Of a stretch of DNA of 8,299 nucleotides, positions 1-6,500 are shown in pieces (the stretch's first letter is position 1; every line of letters begins with the position of its first letter). The notes beneath the pieces were generated by a model that saw only the letters and a list, made by a program, of their open reading frames with translations, did not search any database and was not told the origin of the DNA. Origin of the DNA: Verrucomicrobiota bacterium (GTDB taxonomy: Bacteria; Verrucomicrobiota; Verrucomicrobiia; Verrucomicrobiales; Verrucomicrobiaceae); contig VFKY01000148.1 of the NCBI GenBank assembly GCA_009885275.1, positions 1-8,299 on the forward strand, read 5' to 3'. The translations under genes and the position numbers were made by a program.

Positions 1-1199
1 CATCAGTATTTCCCGTAAATCATCGCTTAGCTGGCATTGCAACCGTGATACTAATTTTTGGGATTGGAATTATTTTTAGCGTGCGGGGGTTGCCTCAGTA
101 TCAATCGGGATCCAGCGCATTGCGTCCCTCCAAGAGTCAAGCATTGTTGGCGTGGGATACTTTACAGCAACGGCTTGGTAAGGAGCATCAGTCCAGTGTT
201 CCAATCCTAATCACAGGGCAGCATGAAGCATTGCGTAACCATGCATTAGCTCTAAAAGCTGAGCTCATCGTGGCAAAGCGTAGTGGAGGCATCCTTAGCT
301 TTTCACTCCCCATCGCCTTGTTAGTTGATCCTGAATCTCAAAAACTAAATCGTGATTTCATCGAATGGTGGATTAAGGAACAGTCCTATCTTTCTGAGGC
401 GTTAGTGACGGCAGGTTTCACGGAAGATGCGATGATACTGCTCAAAAGTGTATCTGCTGTGTGGGGGCGCACTTTGCATAAGCCTTGGCCTATACAGACT
501 TATGAATCTGAAGCGGCTGATGTGTTGGGACGTTTCTTAAGTGAACCAGAGAAGACAAATAAGAACATCGCAGGACAAAATGAAAACGTCATGCTGGGAT
601 CCGTAACATTTTCCGGTGAGCCAGGGGCTCCGGATCCATCAAAGCTTCGCGCATTACAGCAACAGTTGAAGCCCCTCTCCTACGCACATCTCTCAGGATG
701 GGAAAGTTTGGGGCTGGCTTTATCTGAATTTGTTCATCGTCAAATCACACGTTTAACGATTCCATTGATTCTTGTTTTGACGATGATGCTTACGTTAACC
801 TTTAGAAACTGGCGTGATGTTTTGCTCTCCATCATGTTACTTGCATTGGGGATCGCTGCGCTCATGGCAACGATGACCGCGCTCGGTCAGACATGGAATC
901 TGGCGAGTCTCGCGGCTCTCCCATTATTGTTGGGGACAGGCATCGATTACGGTATTCATATCATGCTCTCGATGGCGCGGGAAAATAATGATATCAGTAA
1001 GGTGCGCGCGACAACCGGGCGGGCGGTGCTCTTCTCTGGCGCGACAACTGTCATCGGTTTTGCGAGTCTTATGTTCGCGGGCAATCAAGGGATTGCGAGT
1101 CTGGGCATGGCATGTTGCTTCGGCACATCATGGATTCTCCTGTTTGTTCTCTGGCTTTTGCCTCACTGGCGTGTCTGGCTCTGTCGAGGCAAATCTTGA
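1..1199 (+). CDS. RND/MMPL-family exporter, C-terminal half (5' end outside window)
   Basis: Inner-membrane transporter of the RND superfamily, MMPL/HpnN-like branch, whose members move lipids or other hydrophobic molecules using the proton gradient. The frame is open from base 3 with no upstream stop, so the GTG at 45 is probably internal; the numbering below takes it as residue 1. Visible parts are TM7 (before residue 1 to about 13), a periplasmic domain (about 15-235), then TM8 (237-253), TM9 (258-280), TM10 (286-310), TM11 (329-345) and TM12 (351-374). TM10 carries GTGIDYGIH with Asp301, the position of the conserved proton-relay Asp in this family. RND proteins have two such halves, so about half the protein is missing. 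The gene ends with TGA at 1197-1199, inside the convergent pbpC. The substrate is unknown; a hopanoid or other lipid role is possible by family resemblance only. Family call fairly sure, substrate not. Confidence 0.5.
   Translation, partial: SVFPVNHRLAGIATVILIFGIGIIFSVRGLPQYQSGSSALRPSKSQALLAWDTLQQRLGKEHQSSVPILITGQHEALRNHALALKAELIVAKRSGGILSFSLPIALLVDPESQKLNRDFIEWWIKEQSYLSEALVTAGFTEDAMILLKSVSAVWGRTLHKPWPIQTYESEAADVLGRFLSEPEKTNKNIAGQNENVMLGSVTFSGEPGAPDPSKLRALQQQLKPLSYAHLSGWESLGLALSEFVHRQITRLTIPLILVLTMMLTLTFRNWRDVLLSIMLLALGIAALMATMTALGQTWNLASLAALPLLLGTGIDYGIHIMLSMARENNDISKVRATTGRAVLFSGATTVIGFASLMFAGNQGIASLGMACCFGTSWILLFVLWLLPHWRVWLCRGKS
1128..1199. other. Convergent in-register overlap of exporter and pbpC 3' ends
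   Basis: The last 24 codons (with stop) of the plus-strand exporter and of minus-strand pbpC occupy the same 72 bases. Both frames have codon boundaries at the same positions, so every codon is the reverse complement of one in the other gene. The pbpC stop TGA (1128-1130) faces TCA, Ser362 of the exporter; the exporter stop TGA (1197-1199) faces TCA, Ser763 of PBP1C. Any shared transcription terminator would have to lie within coding sequence. Confidence 0.5.
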
Positions 1200-3485
1200 A
1201 TGCATCTCCATAAGTGAAAGTGGCTTGCGGACTTCGATGATGGAGCGAGCTTCATCATGACTCGCGACATTGGTCGCCAATATTTCATGTTTGCCTGGGG
1301 TAAGTTTAGCGTAAAACTGTGTGCCGATGGATATGATCTCCAGTGTCGGAGATGTCCATTTCACGGTATCTTCTTCGGTCGCGGTGAGCATGAGTTTGTT
1401 GCCGTTTTCCTTTAAATCAGGATCGAGATAATACACTGTGCGGTTAACCGGGGAGATGATCCGCGGAGAGTTCAGGTTTGGAGCGTTTTCGCGCAAGGCA
1501 AAAAATCCGCTCATTGTGGGTGATCCGAGTTTTAGCCAGTCTTTATAATGTTGTGAAATATAGGCGTTACCGGTTTCAGCTTCGTAGTCAGCAGTAGTTG
1601 CTGAGGGTGGGATTGTGCCGGCAACAAAAATTTCGTTCTGACTCATTCTTGTAGTCGGCGATAAGCTGGTGACGGCGCGACCATTTCGAGGATCGATTTT
1701 GGCATGTACAAGAGTCGGTGGCTCATCATACCAAGTGGTGCCGTAGGTTTCATTTAAGTGTATAAAAATATCCCGAAAGATGGGGCCCGCACCACTGACC
1801 CCAGAGACTTCGTTCATGGGGGTGTTGTCAAAATTTCCAACCCATACGCCGACGGTGAATTCGGGGGTATAGCCGAGTGTCCAATTATCGCGATAGTTAG
1901 TGCTGGTGCCTGTTTTGACCGCACAAGGGAAGGGCATTTTAATAATGGAGCGCGGTCCGAATGTGGTTAGTCTGGCCTGATTGTCGTTGAGTATATCTGA
2001 AATGACATAGGCTGTGTTACTAGGAAATAATCGAGTGGTAACCGAGGGGGCGATTTCAACCAATGTCCAAGGCCGTTGTTCTCCGAGTCTCGCTAAACAG
2101 GCATATGCATTGGTCAGTTCAACCAGTCGTATCGGTGCATTGCCAATGGTCAATCCGAGGCCGTAGTGTTCCGCTGGATGATCAAGAGTTGTCACACCAA
2201 GGCTCTTCAACGCGTCATACAAAATGATTTCCCCACCCATTTCCTGAAGTGTGCGCACCGCGGGAATGTTCAGTGAGTTACCAAGTGCATGACGCAATGT
2301 GACGGGGCCATAATGGCGGTGGTCATAATTCTCTGGTCGATAAAGTCCTGTGGCAGTTGCATATTCAATAGGCAAATCAGAGATAATGCTTGCGGCAGTC
2401 AGGCCATGATTAAGTGCTAAAAGATAGGTAAAAGGTTTGAGCGCAGAGCCAGGAGAATGAGGTGACCAAGCGCCATTGATTTGTCCGTCGGTGTCATCAA
2501 AGAAATCACGGGAGCCAACAAGTGCCAGGATGTTCCCTGTCTTATTGTCAATGACCACGACTGCAGCCTGCGTGACATGCTTGTCAGCTAGCAGGCTCAA
2601 TTTTCGATCGATGATTTGTTCCGCCCGTGACTGGATACTCCTGACGATGGTTGTCTTAATGATGGCATCTTTGGTTGTGGACATGGCCACTGCGTGAGGG
2701 GCGGAAAAGCCTCCCGTATAGGATTTCAATAATAGTTTTTCATTGTAAGCCAATTGCTTGCTGGTTTCATCAAGCCACTCATTTTTTAACATCAGATCGA
2801 GAATCAGACGCTGACGCTTTTGCACCGCTTTGAAGTTTTTATGCGGATTTAGTCGAGCAGGGGATTGAGGTAATGATGCGAGCAGCGCGGCTTCAGCATG
2901 AGTTAGGTCCTGCAAAGGTTTGTTGAAGTAGCCTTGAGAGGCGCTGTAACAGCCTGTATGCAGATTACCGTAGGAAACGCGATTGAGGTATTCGGTAAGA
3001 ATCTGATCCTTGCTCCAAGTCATCTCTAAGCGTCTTGCCTGGAGGCTTTCCTTGATCTTGATCAAGAGAGTACGTGCGGCTTTTTTATCGGTGGAATTTT
3101 TTATCAGTTGCTGCGTGATGGTGGAGGCACCCGATATCACACGCTGAGCCATCATGTTGTCACGAACAGCTCTGACGACTGCCAGTAAATCGATTCCACC
3201 ATGAGAATAGAAGCGTTTATCTTCTGCGGCCAGAGTCGCATGGATGATCGCTTGCGGTATTTGACTGTAACTGACGGGTGCAGATGTACGCTGTCCTTCC
3301 TCGCTAAGAAGTTGACGTAACGGACTGCCATCAGCCGCGAGATAAATAGGGGAAGCGGGGAGTGGTTCCAGTAACTTTGGCGGGAGTGGCACCATAAAGG
3401 GAAGCGCCCACCAGCATAGAGCAGCGGGAACTGCTCCCATGATAGTGACGAGAGCACTTCGCTTAATGGCTTTTTTCGCTTCCAT
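1128..3485 (-). CDS. pbpC: Penicillin-binding protein 1C (bifunctional glycosyltransferase/transpeptidase)
   Basis: Class A PBP, 785 aa, close to the usual PBP1C length, anchored in the inner membrane with its domains in the periplasm, where it polymerises and crosslinks peptidoglycan. A Lys/Arg-rich cytoplasmic start is followed by one membrane helix (about 14-33). The GT51 domain (about 45-225) has EDKRFYSHGGID with catalytic Glu88, GASTITQQ (119-126), and Glu146 in the KIKE segment, probably the second acidic residue. The transpeptidase domain (about 305-575) has SALK with nucleophile Ser347 and Lys350, SLN (404-406) and KTGTS (524-528). RDNWTLGYTPEFTVGVWVGN (532-551) is typical of the 1C subgroup. 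A C-terminal BiPBP_C-type domain (about 672-753) follows, then a polar Pro-rich tail (763-785) encoded opposite the exporter. The ATG at 3485 is the only possible start, because an in-frame TAG lies at 3519-3521 with no ATG, GTG or TTG between. It sits 22 nt after the A2M stop, suggesting cotranscription. No key residue is missing. Confidence 0.5.
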   Translation of the reverse strand: MEAKKAIKRSALVTIMGAVPAALCWWALPFMVPLPPKLLEPLPASPIYLAADGSPLRQLLSEEGQRTSAPVSYSQIPQAIIHATLAAEDKRFYSHGGIDLLAVVRAVRDNMMAQRVISGASTITQQLIKNSTDKKAARTLLIKIKESLQARRLEMTWSKDQILTEYLNRVSYGNLHTGCYSASQGYFNKPLQDLTHAEAALLASLPQSPARLNPHKNFKAVQKRQRLILDLMLKNEWLDETSKQLAYNEKLLLKSYTGGFSAPHAVAMSTTKDAIIKTTIVRSIQSRAEQIIDRKLSLLADKHVTQAAVVVIDNKTGNILALVGSRDFFDDTDGQINGAWSPHSPGSALKPFTYLLALNHGLTAASIISDLPIEYATATGLYRPENYDHRHYGPVTLRHALGNSLNIPAVRTLQEMGGEIILYDALKSLGVTTLDHPAEHYGLGLTIGNAPIRLVELTNAYACLARLGEQRPWTLVEIAPSVTTRLFPSNTAYVISDILNDNQARLTTFGPRSIIKMPFPCAVKTGTSTNYRDNWTLGYTPEFTVGVWVGNFDNTPMNEVSGVSGAGPIFRDIFIHLNETYGTTWYDEPPTLVHAKIDPRNGRAVTSLSPTTRMSQNEIFVAGTIPPSATTADYEAETGNAYISQHYKDWLKLGSPTMSGFFALRENAPNLNSPRIISPVNRTVYYLDPDLKENGNKLMLTATEEDTVKWTSPTLEIISIGTQFYAKLTPGKHEILATNVASHDEARSIIEVRKPLSLMEMHSRFASTEPDTPVRQKPENKQENP

Positions 3486-3507
3486 TACTTGGATATTTCG
3501 GCGGCAA
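3486..3507 (-). other. A2M-pbpC junction with weak ribosome binding site
   Basis: The 22-nt spacer between the A2M TAG stop and the pbpC ATG has no good Shine-Dalgarno sequence; the best match is a short AAG directly before the start. There is no room for a separate promoter or terminator in the spacer, so pbpC is probably translated from the A2M message, perhaps by coupling to the end of A2M translation. This is inference from spacing and sequence only. Confidence 0.5.
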
Positions 3508-6500
3508 CTATTTCTTGGCTACATCACTGCCATCTCCCATTGGCAGTGTTTGCACGCGCTGAATTTCGCTGAGCCCATAGTGATCCGGTTGATACATAGC
3601 CTCGATCCGTGCAGGCGGTACCAGTACATCTCCTTCTGCGATGACACGAGCGAGATAGCTCAATTCGAAGCGCCCAAGTTCAGTTGGGTCGTCAGTGAAA
3701 AATACCGCACGATCATTTCTTAATTCCCGATGATCGCAGAACCAACTGTTGACCTCTGCTTGAGCGTCTGCACGTTTGTTCTGGGTGGTAAACTCTGGGT
3801 TAATCGGTTCAAAAACACTGGGTAAAGGGTCATCCACCACCAGATAGCGATTTGATTTATGCACGGTGATGTCGAGTGTGACAATGATCATGTCTCCGAC
3901 ACGCAGGTTTTTCGCTGGTTCTCGGGTTCCCATCGACGAGAGGCGTTCGTAACGGCGAGCGATCGTAAAACCTTTACTGACAGGTTGAAATGTTTTGATG
4001 TCGGGCCACGCTTTAACTTCAACACGTGTGAGCACTGTTTGATTGTCTGGTTTAGTAATATTCAAGGGTGAAGCAGGCGCGTTCTTCGTGAATGGAAGAT
4101 CAAGAGAAACACTTGAGAGCGCACTGGGGATGATGGTTTCGTGTGTTTGTTCCTGCCACTTTGTGGTGATGGCAAATGGTCCCGGTGTCGCTTCTTTCGA
4201 AGGGCGTTCGGCCGCAGTCAAAGCAAGCAGGCTCCAGGCATTGCCGTAGGTGGTTCCCCATCCTCCATCAGGATTACGCGAGCGTAACATTTCATCGGCA
4301 GTGGCTTGAGCTTCTTTAGTAAGACCGAGGTGCGTGGTGACGAGAAGTCGTAAAGCACTCGCAAGTTGTGGAGCGATCCAGTAACGATTCCATTCATCAC
4401 GTTTTGCGGGTGGCTTAATAAGTTCAATGATTTGTTTTTCGGGTGCCTTATTGATGCACATACTCAGCGCGAGATAGAGCCTTGCTGTTTCGGGAAGTTT
4501 GTCGCGTCGTTGGTAAAGTAAGTTGGCATAGGAGACCTCAGCCTTGCCTGCCTTAGCAAGTGTATAAAGACCAAGCGCAGCATCTGTGAGATCGGTGCTT
4601 TTATTGTTTGTCGATAGATCAAAAGTACGTAAGCCCTTTGATAGGTAGTCGGTGAGTGCGTCGAGAGATTCTTGAGGCACAGCTACTCCCCAGTCTTTGG
4701 CTTTGAGTAAAGCAAAACCACCATACGCACTGCCCCAGTAGAGAGGTTTGTCACCCCCAGGCCAATAAGCCAGCCCACCTTCAGGGGTCTGCATTTGCAG
4801 GAGTCTGTTAACACCTTTTTTGATAGCCCCAGTGGCCTTTTCTTTATTGATGAGATCAGGAAACAGAGGTTCATAGCGTGACAATGCGAGCCAGGGCAAA
4901 GTGCTGGACGTGGTTTGTTCTACACAGCCGTAAGGATAATGAAGAATGTGATCCAAGGCGTCACGGGCTTCAGAGAGGCGACTTTGACTGAAGTCGAAAT
5001 GGAGTGTTCCATCAGCTTCGAGTAATTGGGGATTTACTTTCTTGAGTAGGTCGTCATTGGCAGGGGCATGGGTAAGATTAAAATAGTGAACTTCGCGCAG
5101 GGCTGGCGAAGGGTGCGTTACTTCAAACTTACTCTCGATGCGATCGATCAGTGCTGGAGCCCCTTGAGGCCATTGCATGGTTTTTACGCTCCATTGCCAT
5201 GCGGTGCTGCCCTGCTTGAGAAAACGCACTGGGAAGGGGAGGGAAGTCGTCTCCCCCGCTTTGATGGATATGACACGGCGCTCATTTTTTCCATCATTGG
5301 TCGTGGTGCGATTTTTAAGCGCAACGGTGGTAAAGGCGCGTTCTTCCGTGATGATCGTGGCAGTATCATCGAGTTTCAATTCTACTTCGATTGTGCCTTC
5401 GTAAGTGGTGGTATTATGAATGACAGCCTTGAGCAGCAACTCATCGCCAACGTGAGCAAAGCGGGGGACGACAGGTTCCACCATCAGCGGTTTATTGACC
5501 ACAAAGGCAGATTCCGCAGTGCCGAAGCGATGAGCGTCTTTACAGGCGATGGCCATGATGCGGTAGCGAGTAAGGCTATCTGGAACTTTAATGGATGTGC
5601 TGACGCGTCCGGCCTTGTCGGTGATAAGTTCGGCGCTCCATAGGGCCGTTGCGACGAAGTTTTTGCGGAGCGCCGCATCTGCTCCGCCTTCATCGCCTCC
5701 ACCTCCAACCATGACGCCTTTATTCCCGCGATAACGTTTGCTTAAAGACTCGGGTAACAAGCTTTCGATCGTGGTATAGTTGCTGATGGCAAGTGGGGCG
5801 GATGCATAAAAGAAATCAAACGGCTCAGGTGTTTGATAATCCATCAGGCTGAGTACGCCTTCATCAACGGCATATAGCGTGACTTCTGCGCCATCGACGG
5901 GTTGCTTATTGGCATCAAGAACAGTTGCCGATACCGTGAGGTCTTCACCAGGCTTTACAGTGGCCGTGCTAGACTCTGTCGTGACGAAGAGTTTGTTCTT
6001 ATCGGAATCCACGAAGATCTCGCAATAACCGACTTTGTATTCAGGCATTGGATCAGGTTGAGGGCTGTCCTTGGCACCTCGAATGACGATGACCGAGACA
6101 AACACATTGGGCGCATCTTCTTCAGTGAGTTTAAGTTTAATAACAGGATTTTCGGGTGAGATATCCGTGAGGAACTGGCGATGGACGCGATTGCGTTCCA
6201 CTGTAACCAGCGCTTTACCTGAGATGGGTGACTTTACCACGATGCTGATTTCTTCACCGGGTTGCACCACTGTGTTGTCGGGTTGTAACGTGATCCTTGC
6301 ACCATCCTCCCATGCCCAGGGGAATCCGTCATTTCCGATGACATAGAAGGGCACGCGACTAAGGACTGTTTTACCTTGGGCGTCAGTGGAGGTGGAAGTC
6401 ATAAAATAGGTGCCACCCTGTTTGGGCGTAAATCCTAAATGAGCTGAACTCGCCTGACCGTTGGTACTGTTGAGTGCTACAGAAGCTTTGTGTTCCGTAA

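Noticed and set aside
45..47. GTG as the true start of a half-size exporter
   Set aside because: The frame stays open to the window edge with plausible codons upstream (VNHRLAGIAT leading into TM7), and the visible part matches the second half of a two-half RND protein.
1237..1258. Small inverted repeat, 8-bp stem ATGATGGA / TTCATCAT with a 6-base loop, 37 nt after the exporter stop
   Set aside because: The stem is short and AT-rich with one G-U pair, no T-run follows, and it lies in the pbpC coding region (around the end of the BiPBP_C domain), so a terminator call is not supported.
988..1260. A 90-codon plus-strand open frame covering the exporter end and the pbpC 3' end
   Set aside because: It is out of frame with the exporter, whose transmembrane helices are clear here, and its product is Arg/Ser/Cys-rich with no recognisable domain.
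5068..5643. A 191-codon plus-strand open frame opposite the A2M gene
   Set aside because: It is in codon register with the A2M frame, which has clear family motifs throughout this stretch. The translated product has no recognisable domain and mixed, uneven composition, so it is best explained as a shadow of the A2M codons.
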